Source: Streptomyces sp. ITFR-16 (GTDB taxonomy: Bacteria; Actinomycetota; Actinomycetes; Streptomycetales; Streptomycetaceae). Taken from it: a stretch of DNA of 64,000 nt. The notes under the pieces were generated by a model. The model ran no database searches, was not told the DNA's origin, and saw only the letters and a list, made by a program, of their open reading frames with translations. The stretch lies in assembly GCF_031844705.1 (NCBI RefSeq), contig NZ_CP134609.1, positions 1,488,001 through 1,552,000 of the forward strand. Direction: 5' to 3'. Each line of letters begins with the position of its first letter. The stretch's first letter is position 1. This document shows, piece by piece, positions 10,018 to 20,267 of this stretch. The translations under genes were made by a program, and so were the position numbers.

Positions 10018-10611
10018 CTAGACCGTCTCTTCCGCGCGGGCGGCCGCCAGGCGGACCGCGTCGAGGATCTTCTCGTAGCCGGTGCAGCGGCAGAGGTTGC
10101 CGGAGAGCGCCTCGCGGATGTCCGCGTCGGAGGGCTCCGGGGTGCGCTCCAGGAGTTCGTCGGCCGCGACCAGCAGGCCGGGGGTGCAGAAGCCGCACTG
10201 GACGGCTCCGGCGTCGATGAACGCCTGCTGGATCGGGGAGAGCTCGCCGGTGTCGCGGGTCTCCTCGCCGGACGGCTTGGCCTCCCACTGCCGGGCCCTG
10301 TCCAGCGGGGTGCCGCAGGCGCCGGAGGCGCAGCCCGTGCCCGGGTGGGCCTCGGTGCGGTGGGCGGCGAAGTCGGCGAGGCCCTCGACGGTGACGACGT
10401 CGCGGCCCTCGACCTGGCCGGCGGCGACCAGACAGGAACAGACGGGCACCCCGTCCAGGCGGACCGTGCAGGAGCCGCACTCGCCCTGCTCGCAGGCGTT
10501 CTTCGAGCCGGGCAGGCCCATCCGCTCGCGCAGGACGTAGAGGAGGGACTCGCCCTCCCAGACGTCGTCGGCCTCGTGCCGGCGGCCGTTGACCGTGAAA
10601 TTGACGCGCAT
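10018..10611 (-). CDS. Xanthine dehydrogenase, [2Fe-2S] subunit
   Basis: A 197-residue small subunit with two iron-sulfur clusters that carry electrons from molybdenum to FAD. The plant-type ferredoxin motif starts at Cys40 (NACEQGECGSCTVRLDG, then CSC near residue 58). The second cluster uses CGFCTPG and CRCTGY in the C-terminal helical domain. A roughly 20-residue insertion (GCASGACGTPLDRARQWE) between the domains is longer than in most family members and adds two Cys. The ATG at 10611 lies 2 nt after the stop of the FAD subunit gene and begins the canonical MRVNFTVNG. Confidence 0.95.
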   Translation of the reverse strand: MRVNFTVNGRRHEADDVWEGESLLYVLRERMGLPGSKNACEQGECGSCTVRLDGVPVCSCLVAAGQVEGRDVVTVEGLADFAAHRTEAHPGTGCASGACGTPLDRARQWEAKPSGEETRDTGELSPIQQAFIDAGAVQCGFCTPGLLVAADELLERTPEPSDADIREALSGNLCRCTGYEKILDAVRLAAARAEETV

Positions 10612-10613
10612 GA

Positions 10614-11504
10614 TCAGGCAGCTCCTTCGGTGCTGCGGCCGTTGCCGCGGTACGACTCCCAGGTCCAGCCGAGGGTCCGGCGGGCCATGATCCCGACCGC
10701 GTGCCGGCGGTAGCTCGCGGTGCCGCGCACGTCGTCGATCGGGTTGCAGGCGCCCGCGGCGAGCGTGGCGAACTGCTTGGCGACGGACGGCGTGATGATC
10801 GCGCGGCTGTCCCAGAACCCGCCCTCCTCGAGCGCGGCGTTCAGGAAGTCCTCGGCCTCCTTCGCCCGTACGGGTGTGGGGGCGGCGGATCCGATTCCGG
10901 TGCGGACCGTGCGGGTCTCGGGGTGCAGGGCCAGGCCGAAGGCGCAGACCGCGATGACCATCGCGTTGCGGGTGCCGACCTTGGAGTACTGCTGGGGCCC
11001 GTCGGCCTTCTTGATGTGCACGGCCCGGATCAGCTCGTCCGGCTCCAGGGCGTTGCGCTTGACGCCGGTGTAGAAGGCGTCGATGGGGATCAGCCGGGTG
11101 CCGCGCACGGACTCGGCCTCCACCTCGGCGCCCGCGGCGAGCAGTGCCGGGTGGGCGTCCCCGGCGGGCGAGGCGGTGCCCAGGTTGCCGCCGACGCCGC
11201 CCCGGTTGCGGATCTGCGGCGAGGCGACGGTGTGCGAGGCGAGCGCCAGTCCGGGCAGCTCTGCGCGCAGGTGCTCCATGATGCTGCTGTACGGGACGGA
11301 GGCGCCGAGCCGTACGCTCTCCTGGCCCACCTCCCACTCGGACAGCTCACCGATGCGGTTCAGGTCCAGGAGGTACTCGGGCCGCCGGTGGTCGAAGTTG
11401 ATCTCGACCATCACATCGGTGCCACCCGCGATGGGCACAGCCGTCGGGTGCTCGGCCTTGGCGGCGAGCGCCTCCTCCCAGCTGGCGGGGCGAAGGAAGT
11501 CCAT
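10614..11504 (-). CDS. Xanthine dehydrogenase, FAD-binding subunit
   Basis: A 296-residue medium subunit that binds FAD and passes electrons to NAD+. FAD-binding motifs of the CoxM/XdhB family are present: AGGTDVMVEIN near residue 28, and ASPQIRNRGGVGGNLGTASPAGD near residues 95-120. The CO-dehydrogenase-type C-terminal domain follows (YSKVGTRNAMVIAVCAFGL). The start at MDFLRPASWEEAL was chosen over an ATG seven codons upstream because it matches the family N-terminus and is preceded by AAGAAGAGAG. It is the first gene of the purine operon, facing pucR across 263 bp. Confidence 0.94.
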   Translation of the reverse strand: MDFLRPASWEEALAAKAEHPTAVPIAGGTDVMVEINFDHRRPEYLLDLNRIGELSEWEVGQESVRLGASVPYSSIMEHLRAELPGLALASHTVASPQIRNRGGVGGNLGTASPAGDAHPALLAAGAEVEAESVRGTRLIPIDAFYTGVKRNALEPDELIRAVHIKKADGPQQYSKVGTRNAMVIAVCAFGLALHPETRTVRTGIGSAAPTPVRAKEAEDFLNAALEEGGFWDSRAIITPSVAKQFATLAAGACNPIDDVRGTASYRRHAVGIMARRTLGWTWESYRGNGRSTEGAA

Positions 11505-11571
11505 GAGTGGCTCTCTTCTTCTCAATCGGGTCGTTCGCTGGGGCCAGGGGACGGCCGGCCGGCCCTCGAAA

Positions 11572-11590
11572 CTTGTTCATGTCTTGTTCA
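11572..11590. promoter_or_regulatory. Direct repeat CTTGTTCA x2, candidate PucR-type operator
   Basis: CTTGTTCA occurs at 11572-11579 and again at 11583-11590, exactly 11 bp apart, so both copies lie on the same helix face. The site is in the divergent control region, 68 bp upstream of the xanthine dehydrogenase start. TGTTCATG recurs upstream of the purine permease (7513-7520). Assignment to the neighbouring PucR protein is inference. Confidence 0.4.
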
Positions 11591-11655
11591 CGCGGTGTGT
11601 GGCCCAGTACACAAGCCCTGCTCCACCTGGTGCAGTCACCGAAACCATGAAGGAG

Positions 11656-11695
11656 TTGGCTGGTCCCCGTCCCCGTCTTGTAGATTCGAACGAAT
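11656..11695 (+). promoter_or_regulatory. Probable pucR promoter and palindrome
   Basis: A sigma-70-like pair: TTGGCT (11656-11661) and TAGATT (11681-11686), with a rather long 19-bp spacer. The -10 runs into the inverted repeat ATTCG-AA-CGAAT (11684-11695), which could be an autoregulatory operator. The pucR start codon is 72 bp downstream of the palindrome. Confidence 0.4.
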
Positions 11696-11767
11696 GGCGG
11701 TGATCGGTTACCTCGCCGCAATACCCAGTTTTCCCCCGCACCAACGAAAGAGATCGGCGGCGACGAG

Positions 11768-13504
11768 ATGCGGCTGCGCGCACTGCTGGAGACCGACGCG
11801 CTGGGCCTGCGGCTGCTCGGCGGCGACGAGGAGCTGGACCGCACGGTCCGCGGCGTGATGACGACCGACCTGCGGGACCCCAGCCGCTACCTCACGGGCG
11901 GTGAGCTGGTCCTGACCGGTCTGGCCTGGCGCCGGGACGCCGGGGACGCGGAGCCGTTCGTACGGATCCTGGCGGCTGCGGGGGTGGCCGGCCTGGCGGC
12001 GGGCGAGGCCGAGCTCGGTGACATCCCGGACGATCTGGTCGAGGCGTGCGCGCAGCACCGGCTGCCGCTCTTCGCCGTCCATGAAACCGTCGCGTTCGCG
12101 ACGATCACCGAGTACGTGGTCCGCCAGGTGTCCGGCGAGCGGGCGGGCGATCTGGCGGCGGTGGTCGACCGGCACCGGCGGCTGATGACCTCGGGCCCGG
12201 CCGGCGGCGGCCCGGACGTCGTCCTCGATCTGCTCGGCTCCGACCTGGACCTTCATGCCTGGGTGCTCTCGCCGACCGGTCGGCAGATCGCGGGCGCCGG
12301 TGCCCCGCTGCCGGGGCCGGTGGGCGCCGAGCTGGCCGGGCACCATCTGGCCGCCGTCCGCTCGGGCCGCCGCGCCCCGCACCGGGTCGCGGTCGGCGGG
12401 ACGGCGTATTCGCTCTTCCCGATCCGGAACAACAGCCGGGGTGCGCTGCCGGCGTCCCGGGACGTCCGGGAGTCCGTGCTCTCCGACTGGCTGCTGGCCG
12501 TGGAGGCCGACGCGGGCGACTGGCCGGCCGCCCGGCTGGACCTGCTCCAGGGCGTCACCCAGCTGATCGCGGTCGAACGGGAGCGGCGCGACGCCGCCCG
12601 TACGGTGCGCCGCAGGCTCGCCCAGGAGGTCCTGGAGCTGGTCCAGGCGGGCGCCGCGCCGGCCGAGATCGCGGCCCGGCTGCGGGTCGCCGCCCCGGTC
12701 CTGCTGCCGGGGCTCGGCACCGCGCCGCACTGGCAGGTGGTGGTGGCCCGGGTCGAGTGGGCCGAGCAGGACGCGCCCGGCGGCGCCGGCTCCGGCATCG
12801 CGGGCGGCCCGGTCGCCCAGGCGCTGCTGGAGGAGATCCTCGTGGACCCGGCGGTGACGAGACCCGACTCGGCGGACCGGATCGCCGTCGCCCATACGGG
12901 TGACGAGGCCATCGCCCTGGTGCCGCTGCCCGCCGCCCCGGCACCGGCCGACCCGGACCGGGCGGACGGCGAGGCCCCCGCGGAGCAGGCCGTCCCCGGG
13001 GAGGACCCCGCGCTGCACGCCGACGCGCTGCTCGCCGCCGTCCGCGCCCCGCTCTCCGCGGGCCTGGCCGACGACGGCCGGCTGACACTGGGTGTCAGCG
13101 CCTCCGTGCATTCGCCCGAGGGCCTGCGCGGCGCGCTGGAGGAGGCCCGGCACGCCCGCCGGGTGGCGGCGGCCCGGCCGGGCCGGGTCTGCGCGGCCGG
13201 CCACCACGAGCTGGCCTCGCACGTGCTGCTGCTCCCCTTCGTCCCGGACGACGTGCGCCGCGCGTTCACCGCACGGCTGCTCGACCCGCTGCGCGACTAC
13301 GACCGGCGCCACCGCGCGGAGCTCATCCCGACCCTGGAGGCGTTCCTGGACTGCGACGGTTCCTGGACCCGCTGTGCCTCCCGGCTGCATCTGCACGTCA
13401 ACACGCTGCGCTACCGGGTCGGGCGAATCGAGCAGTTGACGGGGCGTGACCTTTCGCGCCTGGAGGACAAGCTCGATTTCTTCCTCGCCCTGCGTATGAG
13501 CTGA
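11768..13504 (+). CDS. PucR family transcriptional regulator
   Basis: A 578-residue regulator. The N-terminal PucR domain (residues 1-125) starts MRLRALLETDALGLRLLGG and contains DLRDPSRYLTGGELVLTGL. The C-terminal helix-turn-helix of the PucR/CdaR type (residues about 515-575) reads WTRCASRLHLHVNTLRYRVG. The Ala/Pro-rich central region is variable in the family. PucR proteins usually control purine degradation genes in response to a purine metabolite. The divergent placement next to the xanthine dehydrogenase/permease operon supports that role here. AGAGATCGG lies upstream of the ATG. Confidence 0.92.
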   Translation: MRLRALLETDALGLRLLGGDEELDRTVRGVMTTDLRDPSRYLTGGELVLTGLAWRRDAGDAEPFVRILAAAGVAGLAAGEAELGDIPDDLVEACAQHRLPLFAVHETVAFATITEYVVRQVSGERAGDLAAVVDRHRRLMTSGPAGGGPDVVLDLLGSDLDLHAWVLSPTGRQIAGAGAPLPGPVGAELAGHHLAAVRSGRRAPHRVAVGGTAYSLFPIRNNSRGALPASRDVRESVLSDWLLAVEADAGDWPAARLDLLQGVTQLIAVERERRDAARTVRRRLAQEVLELVQAGAAPAEIAARLRVAAPVLLPGLGTAPHWQVVVARVEWAEQDAPGGAGSGIAGGPVAQALLEEILVDPAVTRPDSADRIAVAHTGDEAIALVPLPAAPAPADPDRADGEAPAEQAVPGEDPALHADALLAAVRAPLSAGLADDGRLTLGVSASVHSPEGLRGALEEARHARRVAAARPGRVCAAGHHELASHVLLLPFVPDDVRRAFTARLLDPLRDYDRRHRAELIPTLEAFLDCDGSWTRCASRLHLHVNTLRYRVGRIEQLTGRDLSRLEDKLDFFLALRMS

Positions 13505-13680
13505 TCTCCGGGGCTCCGCGCGGCCGGCGCGCGCTCCGGCCGATTGTGAAAAGTTTCACCTGACATTGCCTCGACCTCTTGGCCCGGCGTGCCATTCCGT
13601 GCTGTGATGCGGCCAGACTCAGAGCGTCCGGCCGGGCCGGACACTCTCCACAGCTCGATGGCGCGCTCGGGGAGGGCAAT

Positions 13681-14481
13681 GTGGCGCATACCGCCATGTC
13701 TGGTTCCGGAACGACAGCAGATGACGATCCGCCGCTCCAGACAGCGGTATGGCGGCTGCGGTCACGCGCCTGCTGGACGGACGCCGCGGCGCTGCTCGAA
13801 CACGACGCCGCCACCGATCCGGCGGCGGCACTCCAGCGCACGGCCCTGCTGACCGAGCGCTGTCTCTACACCGGACAGGGCTGGACCGACGCCGAGGACG
13901 CGCTGCGCATCGCGGAGGCGATGGCCCACGACGACGCCGAACGCGGGGCGGCGGCGTGCGAGCGGGGCTATCTGGCGTACGCCTCCACCCTGCTCGGGGT
14001 ACGCGACCGGGCCGACGAGGCCAGGGTGGCGCTGAGCCGCGCCGCGGCCCTGCTCTCCCCCGCCGCACCGGGCCGGCCCCTGCTCGACTTCCGGCGGGGT
14101 CTGATCGCGCAGAACATCGCCGACTCGCCACAGGCCGCCCGCGCCGCGTACCGCAGGGCGCACGCCGGGGCCACCACCCAGGGCGACGCGCTGCTGCTCT
14201 CCTCCACCTGGCGCCATCTGGCCCTGATCGCGCTGCGCGAGGGCGAGCTGGCCGAGGCCCGGCACGGCTTCGCGGAGTCCTTGCGGATAAGGGAGGAGCT
14301 GGGCTATCTGGTCGGTACGGCCCCGGCCCTCATCGCGCTGGCGGACGCCGAGCCGGAGCCCGATGTCGCGACCCGGCTGCGCGCCGAGGCGGGCCGGCTC
14401 TTCCGGCTGCTCGGCGGGGTGCCGACCTGGCTGGGTCCGCATCTGGACCCGCCGGCGCCGGAGACGGCCGAGGCGAACTGA
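13681..14481 (+). CDS. Helical-repeat (TPR-like) protein of unknown function
   Basis: A 266-residue soluble protein made almost entirely of Ala/Leu-rich helical pairs (DAAALLEHDAATDPAAAL, AEDALRIAEAMAHDDAERGA, ARAAYRRAHAGATTQGDALL, EARHGFAESLRIREELG), a pattern typical of tetratricopeptide repeats. No enzyme motif or signal peptide is seen. The GTG at 13681 was chosen because GGGGAGGG stands 4 nt before it; ATG at 13696 is an alternative. It is convergent with the GntR gene at 14525 across a strong hairpin. A protein-interaction or regulatory-sensor role is likely, but the partner is not apparent. Confidence 0.75.
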   Translation: MAHTAMSGSGTTADDDPPLQTAVWRLRSRACWTDAAALLEHDAATDPAAALQRTALLTERCLYTGQGWTDAEDALRIAEAMAHDDAERGAAACERGYLAYASTLLGVRDRADEARVALSRAAALLSPAAPGRPLLDFRRGLIAQNIADSPQAARAAYRRAHAGATTQGDALLLSSTWRHLALIALREGELAEARHGFAESLRIREELGYLVGTAPALIALADAEPEPDVATRLRAEAGRLFRLLGGVPTWLGPHLDPPAPETAEAN

Positions 14482-14490
14482 GGGCGGACC

Positions 14491-14523
14491 GCCGGGCCGG
14501 GTCCGAGGCGACCCCGGCCCGGC
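14491..14523. terminator. Bidirectional terminator hairpin
   Basis: A perfect 11-bp stem, GCCGGGCCGGG (14491-14501) with CCCGGCCCGGC (14513-14523), and an 11-nt loop. It lies between two convergent genes that end at 14481 and 14525. There is no T-run, as is common in high-GC actinomycetes. Confidence 0.75.
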
Positions 14524-14524
14524 G

Positions 14525-15271
14525 TCAGCCCGCGGCGCCGGTGAAGTGTTCCCGTACGAGCGACTGCACGACCGCCACGTCCTGGGCGATCAGCGCGTCC
14601 AGCAGCGCGGTGTGCTCGGAGGCGTCCGCCAGCAGGTCGGCGCGCCGGGTGACGGGGTTGCTCACCAGCGGCCACTGGGAGCGGCGGTGCAGATCGTCGG
14701 CCACCATGACCAGCTGGCTGTTGCCCGCGAGGGCCAGCACCGCCCGGTGGAAGGCGCGGTCGGCCTCCGCGTAGCTGGCCCGGTCGCCGACGGCGGCCGC
14801 CGCCACGGTGGCGTCGGCCAGCGGGCGCAGGGCGCACCAGTGGGCCGGCGGGACGGTGCGGGCGAGCCGCAGCATGACGGGGACCTCGATCAGGGCGCGT
14901 ACCTCGGCCAGCTCCGCCAGCTCGCCGGGGCCGCGCTCGGCGACCCGGAAGCCCCGGTTCGGCACGACCTCGACGGCTCCCTCGACCGCCAGCTGCTGCA
15001 TCGCCTCGCGCACCGGGGTGGCGGAGACCCCGAAGCGGGCGCCGAGCGCGGGGGCGGAGTAGACCTCGCCCGGGACCAGCTCGCCGTCGACCAGGGCGGC
15101 GCGCAGGGCGTCCAGGATCTGGCCGCGCACGGAGTGCCGCTGCACCGGGGCGCGGGGGGCCAGGGGCTCGCTGTGGGTGTGTTCGCCGCGGGCCTGCTCG
15201 GGCACCCGCACGGACGGACCGGCGGACGCGTACGGCGCCCGTGCCTCCGCACGCGCTCTGCCCTGCTCCAC
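14525..15271 (-). CDS. GntR family regulator, FCD subfamily
   Basis: A 248-residue repressor-type protein. A winged helix-turn-helix occupies about residues 50-115 (RGQILDALRAALVDGEL, ALGARFGVSATPVREAMQQL). The all-helical FCD ligand domain follows (AEADRAFHRAVLALAGNSQL with metal-type His). A roughly 45-residue Ala/Pro/Arg-rich extension precedes the HTH. The GTG at 15271 has GGAGG 5 nt upstream and was preferred over an ATG 27 codons earlier. It is a paralogue of the regulator at 24954. It faces the FhuF-like gene across a region with an iron box, so its target is unclear; a small organic acid ligand is typical of the family. Confidence 0.9.
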   Translation of the reverse strand: MEQGRARAEARAPYASAGPSVRVPEQARGEHTHSEPLAPRAPVQRHSVRGQILDALRAALVDGELVPGEVYSAPALGARFGVSATPVREAMQQLAVEGAVEVVPNRGFRVAERGPGELAELAEVRALIEVPVMLRLARTVPPAHWCALRPLADATVAAAAVGDRASYAEADRAFHRAVLALAGNSQLVMVADDLHRRSQWPLVSNPVTRRADLLADASEHTALLDALIAQDVAVVQSLVREHFTGAAG

Positions 15272-15369
15272 GGATACCTCCTCGACCGGCGGGGCGCGGC
15301 TCGCGCGACGCGCGCCCTGCGTGCACGATAGGCGCAGAAGCCTGCAGTTCAAACATCGATCCGGTCGGG

Positions 15370-15388
15370 TAAGGTAAGGCTAACCTGC
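15370..15388. promoter_or_regulatory. Iron box (DmdR/IdeR operator)
   Basis: TAAGGTAAGGCTAACCTGC matches the actinobacterial iron-box consensus TTAGGTTAGGCTAACCTAA at about 15 of 19 positions, including the central AGGCTAACCT. It lies 28 bp before the ATG of the FhuF-like gene. Under iron-replete conditions DmdR-type regulators bind such sites and repress. Confidence 0.85.
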
Positions 15389-15415
15389 TATCGATCGTGA
15401 TTCGGTGGTCCCTGC

Positions 15416-16264
15416 ATGACCCTCACCGCCCCGCTTCCCGGTGTGACGGCCTCCCCCGTGGCCGACGCGTACGCGCGCCTGACCGAGGTCTTTCCCGGGC
15501 TGCGTGCCGAGGTCCTCGGCGCGGGTGAGCGCGCCCCTCGCGGCGTCGGCTGGGTGGGCGCGCACGAGCTGGCGGCCGGCGGCGCCGCCCTGGACACCTT
15601 CCTCGCCTACGACCGCGACCAGGTCCTGCGGGACTACGGGCAGGAGGCCCGGCCCGATGTGATCGCCAGCTTCGGCCTGCACCGCTACGCGTGGCCGGCC
15701 TGCCTGCTGGTGACGGTGCCCTGGTTCCTGCACCGCCGGGTGCCGAGGATCCCCGTCGAGGACGTGGCGTTCCAGCGCGCGCTGGGCCATCTGACCGTCC
15801 GGGTACGGGAGTTCGCCTGCCTTCCGGGGGATCCGGCGGCCGGGCTGCCGGGCGCGCGGGTGGTGGCGGACGAGGCGGCGCTGCGCGCCGAGGTGCTGGA
15901 CTCCGTGGCCGGGCACCTGGGCCCGGTGCTCGACGGCTTCGGACCGCGCATGCGGCGCGGCAAGCGGGCGCTGTGGGGCATGGCGACGGACGAGGTCGTC
16001 GAGGGCCTCTGGTACATCGCGCATCTGCTGGGCGAGGAGCGGCGCGCGATGACCGAGCTGGAGGAACTCCTGCCGGGCACCACCAAGCCGTACGTCGGCA
16101 ACGCGGGCTTCCGGGAGCTGACCGGGCCGGACGGCGAGTCGCTGCCGACCCGGGACCGCGCGAGCTGCTGCCTGTTCTACACGCTGCGGCCCGAGGACAC
16201 CTGCGTCACGTGTCCGCGCACCTGCGACGCGGACCGGGTCCGCAAACTGACGCCCGCCCCCTGA
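15416..16264 (+). CDS. FhuF-like (2Fe-2S) ferric-siderophore reductase
   Basis: A 282-residue cytoplasmic protein resembling FhuF/siderophore-iron reductases, which release iron from imported ferric siderophores. The C-terminal [2Fe-2S] motif is clear: CCLFYTLRPEDTCVTCPRTC, i.e. the family pattern CC-x10-C-x2-C, at about residues 244-263. The central region has the conserved HRYAWPACLLVTVPWFL and GTTKPYVGNAGF. Iron-dependent control is supported by the iron box just upstream. It is a single gene with no siderophore transporter or synthetase beside it. Confidence 0.87.
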   Translation: MTLTAPLPGVTASPVADAYARLTEVFPGLRAEVLGAGERAPRGVGWVGAHELAAGGAALDTFLAYDRDQVLRDYGQEARPDVIASFGLHRYAWPACLLVTVPWFLHRRVPRIPVEDVAFQRALGHLTVRVREFACLPGDPAAGLPGARVVADEAALRAEVLDSVAGHLGPVLDGFGPRMRRGKRALWGMATDEVVEGLWYIAHLLGEERRAMTELEELLPGTTKPYVGNAGFRELTGPDGESLPTRDRASCCLFYTLRPEDTCVTCPRTCDADRVRKLTPAP

Positions 16265-16290
16265 TCCGCGCCGCCCACTCCACACCGCCC

Positions 16291-16312
16291 GCACGGGTGG
16301 CGGGAATCGAAC
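16291..16312 (-). other. tRNA 3'-end-like fragment
   Basis: Read on the minus strand, this 22-mer carries a TTCGATT T-loop followed by CCCGCCACCCGTGC, as in the 3' ends of actinobacterial tRNA-Leu genes. The 5' side of the T-stem is mismatched (TTGCG opposite CCCGC), and no D-arm or anticodon arm can be folded. It is therefore not an intact tRNA. It could be an old attachment-site scar or chance. Confidence 0.25.
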
Positions 16313-16469
16313 GCAACTCCGGTCAGGCTGATGGGAGTTCGACCAGAACGTCGATATCGGCGCGCTCAGCCACCCCATTGGCGTTCTCTTGCCCCGAAAC
16401 CGCCTGGACGTGAGGGAATCTCCGCCACGATGGCGCCCGAAACGCCCTACGCGACGCAAGGGACCGCGC

Positions 16470-17549
16470 ATGAGACTGACCGACATATCGCTTGACTGGC
16501 TGCTTCCGGGCGCCGTGCTGCTCGTGGGGGTCATGGCGGCGGTGGCGGTGGTCGCGCGCGGCAAGCGCGCCTCTGACACATCCGCGGCCGACGACACCTG
16601 GGAACGCAGCGAGGAGCGGCGCAGGCGCAAGGAGGCGCTCTACGCCACCGCTTCGTACGTGCTGCTGTTCTGCTGTGCCGCGGTCGCCGCCGCACTCTCC
16701 TTCCACGGGCTGGTCGGCTTCGGCCAGCAGAATCTGGGCCTCGCCAACGGCTGGGAGTACCTGGTGCCGTTCGGCCTCGACGGGGCGGCGATGTTCTGCT
16801 CCGTCCTGGCGGTGCGGGAGGCCAGCCACGGCGACGCGGCGCTCGGCTCACGCCTGCTGGTGTGGACGTTCGCCGGTGCCGCCGCCTGGTTCAACTGGGT
16901 GCACGCTCCGCGCGGCATCGACCACGCGGGCGCCCCGCACTTCTTCGCGGGGATGTCCCTCTCGGCCGCCGTGCTCTTCGACCGGGCCCTGAAGCAGACC
17001 CGCAGGGCCGCGCTGCGCGAGCAGGGCCTCGTGCCCCGCCCGCTGCCGCAGATCCGGATCGTCCGCTGGCTGCGGGCGCCCCGGGAGACCTTCGGCGCCT
17101 GGTCGCTGATGCTCCTCGAAGGCGTACGCACGCTGGACGAGGCGGTCGACGAGGTACGCGAGGACCGCAGGGAGAAGGAGCAGAACCGTCTCCGCAGAAA
17201 GGACCAGGAGAAGCTGGACCGGGCGCACATCAAGGCCCTGAACCGGCAGAACCGGGCCTGGACCCGGGTCGGCCGGGGGGCCGCCCAGATGGACGTCCAG
17301 GCCCTGGCCCCCGCGACGGGCTCCGCGCAGTCCGTCGCGGAGCCCGCCATATCCGAGCCGGGTCAACTGCCCCTCAGACCCCGGCCATCCCTGCAAGCCG
17401 TGAACGGCCCGGCCTCCACGAGCGTCCCTGAACTGGGCACGACCGACACGAGGGCGGCCGACCTCACGGCCGAGGACGACACCCAGGCCCTGCCCCGGCT
17501 CGACTCGCTGGAGCAGAAGCTGAAGGACCTCGAGCAGCAGTTCGGCTGA
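16470..17549 (+). CDS. DUF2637 (SpdB-like) membrane protein
   Basis: A 359-residue protein with five predicted membrane segments in its first 175 residues (LLPGAVLLVGVMAAVAVVA, YVLLFCCAAVAAALSF, LVPFGLDGAAMFCSVLAV, LLVWTFAGAAAWFNWVHA, FAGMSLSAAVLF). A charged, Glu/Arg-rich helix likely to form a coiled coil follows (about residues 200-270), then a Pro/Ala-rich tail ending LDSLEQKLKDLEQQFG. This layout is that of DUF2637 proteins, related to the spread proteins of actinomycete conjugative elements but also common as chromosomal singletons. AAGGGA precedes the chosen ATG. No replication or integrase gene accompanies it. Confidence 0.85.
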   Translation: MRLTDISLDWLLPGAVLLVGVMAAVAVVARGKRASDTSAADDTWERSEERRRRKEALYATASYVLLFCCAAVAAALSFHGLVGFGQQNLGLANGWEYLVPFGLDGAAMFCSVLAVREASHGDAALGSRLLVWTFAGAAAWFNWVHAPRGIDHAGAPHFFAGMSLSAAVLFDRALKQTRRAALREQGLVPRPLPQIRIVRWLRAPRETFGAWSLMLLEGVRTLDEAVDEVREDRREKEQNRLRRKDQEKLDRAHIKALNRQNRAWTRVGRGAAQMDVQALAPATGSAQSVAEPAISEPGQLPLRPRPSLQAVNGPASTSVPELGTTDTRAADLTAEDDTQALPRLDSLEQKLKDLEQQFG

Positions 17550-17577
17550 TGTGCCGGCCGGTGGTCGCGCACAGCAC

Positions 17578-17609
17578 GGCCCTGGCGGTCCGACCGGACC
17601 GTCAGGGCC
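17578..17609. terminator. Bidirectional terminator hairpin
   Basis: GGCCCTG-g-CGGTCCG pairs with CGGACCG-t-CAGGGCC around an AC loop: 14 pairs with one mismatch. It lies between convergent genes and overlaps the last codons of the ATPase gene. Confidence 0.7.
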
Positions 17610-18003
17610 GTTCGCCGTCCAGCTCGAACCAGACCATCTTGCCCAGCGCGTGCGCGCTGACCCCCCAGGAGTCGGCGAGGCTCTCCACCAGGACCAGCCC
17701 CCGGCCGTGCGTACCGTCGTCGGCGTCCGGTACGTGCGACACGGGGGGCATGCCCTGGACGAAGTCCCGCACCTCCACCCGCAGCCGGCGCGGGGCCACG
17801 CTCACCGCGACGACCGCGCCCTCGTCCGTGTGCACCAGGGCGTTGGTCACCAGCTCGCTGAGCAGCAGCTCCGCCACCCGGGCGGGCTCCTCCTTCCAGC
17901 GGTACCGCAGTAACTCCCGCACTGCCCCGCGCACTTCGCCGACGGCCGCCAGATCGGCACGGCCCACTCTGCGATGCATCCGGGCCACTTCCTGACGCTC
18001 CAT
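17602..18003 (-). CDS. RsbW-like HATPase protein (anti-sigma type)
   Basis: A 133-residue single-domain GHKL ATPase of the type that is very numerous in Streptomyces and includes anti-sigma kinases. The N-box is LLLSELVTNALVHTD, the G1 box is VEVRDFVQGMPP, and the G2-like loop is DGTHGRGLVLVESLADSWGV. No sensor or receiver domain is present. The ATG at 18003 (GGGGGAG just upstream) was preferred; a GTG six codons earlier is possible. No sigma factor or anti-sigma antagonist gene is adjacent, so the partner is unknown. Confidence 0.85.
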   Translation of the reverse strand: MERQEVARMHRRVGRADLAAVGEVRGAVRELLRYRWKEEPARVAELLLSELVTNALVHTDEGAVVAVSVAPRRLRVEVRDFVQGMPPVSHVPDADDGTHGRGLVLVESLADSWGVSAHALGKMVWFELDGERP

Positions 18004-18156
18004 CGTCTCCCCCGCCGCCACAGTGAATCGCCCCCTGTCCTCGAAGGTCCTCGAAGGTCCTCACGCAATGCATGCCCCGCCTACGGGCAGTCACGCTTTC
18101 GGACCCTCACCAGGAGGGTGATTCGGGTGAGCCTCCGGGCGCCCGTGGTGCGCCGC

Positions 18157-20133
<1,977 letters not shown>

Positions 20134-20267
20134 GATCGAGCGCTCCCCCGTGTGTTCCGCACCGCGGCCGCCCGGGGCCGCATCCGCCGTTCGAAATCTG
20201 CTTGGTCTAGCGCGACTTGGCGCAACGGATGTTCAGTCTGGAGCACGACGCGCACGTATTGGAACTA

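Noticed and set aside
7441..10713. A 1090-codon open frame on the plus strand across the xanthine dehydrogenase genes
   Set aside because: Shadow of the molybdopterin and iron-sulfur subunits. No ribosome site, no recognisable domain, and the composition is typical of antisense frames.
16297..16379. Possible complete tRNA on the minus strand (GGGTGGC and GCCACCC could pair as an acceptor stem)
   Set aside because: The D-arm, anticodon arm and T-stem do not fold with this pairing; only a T-loop-like fragment remains.
16470..17549. Evidence for an integrated plasmid because of the SpdB-like gene
   Set aside because: No replication, transfer, integrase or Xis gene is nearby, base composition is unchanged, and chromosomal DUF2637 singletons are frequent.
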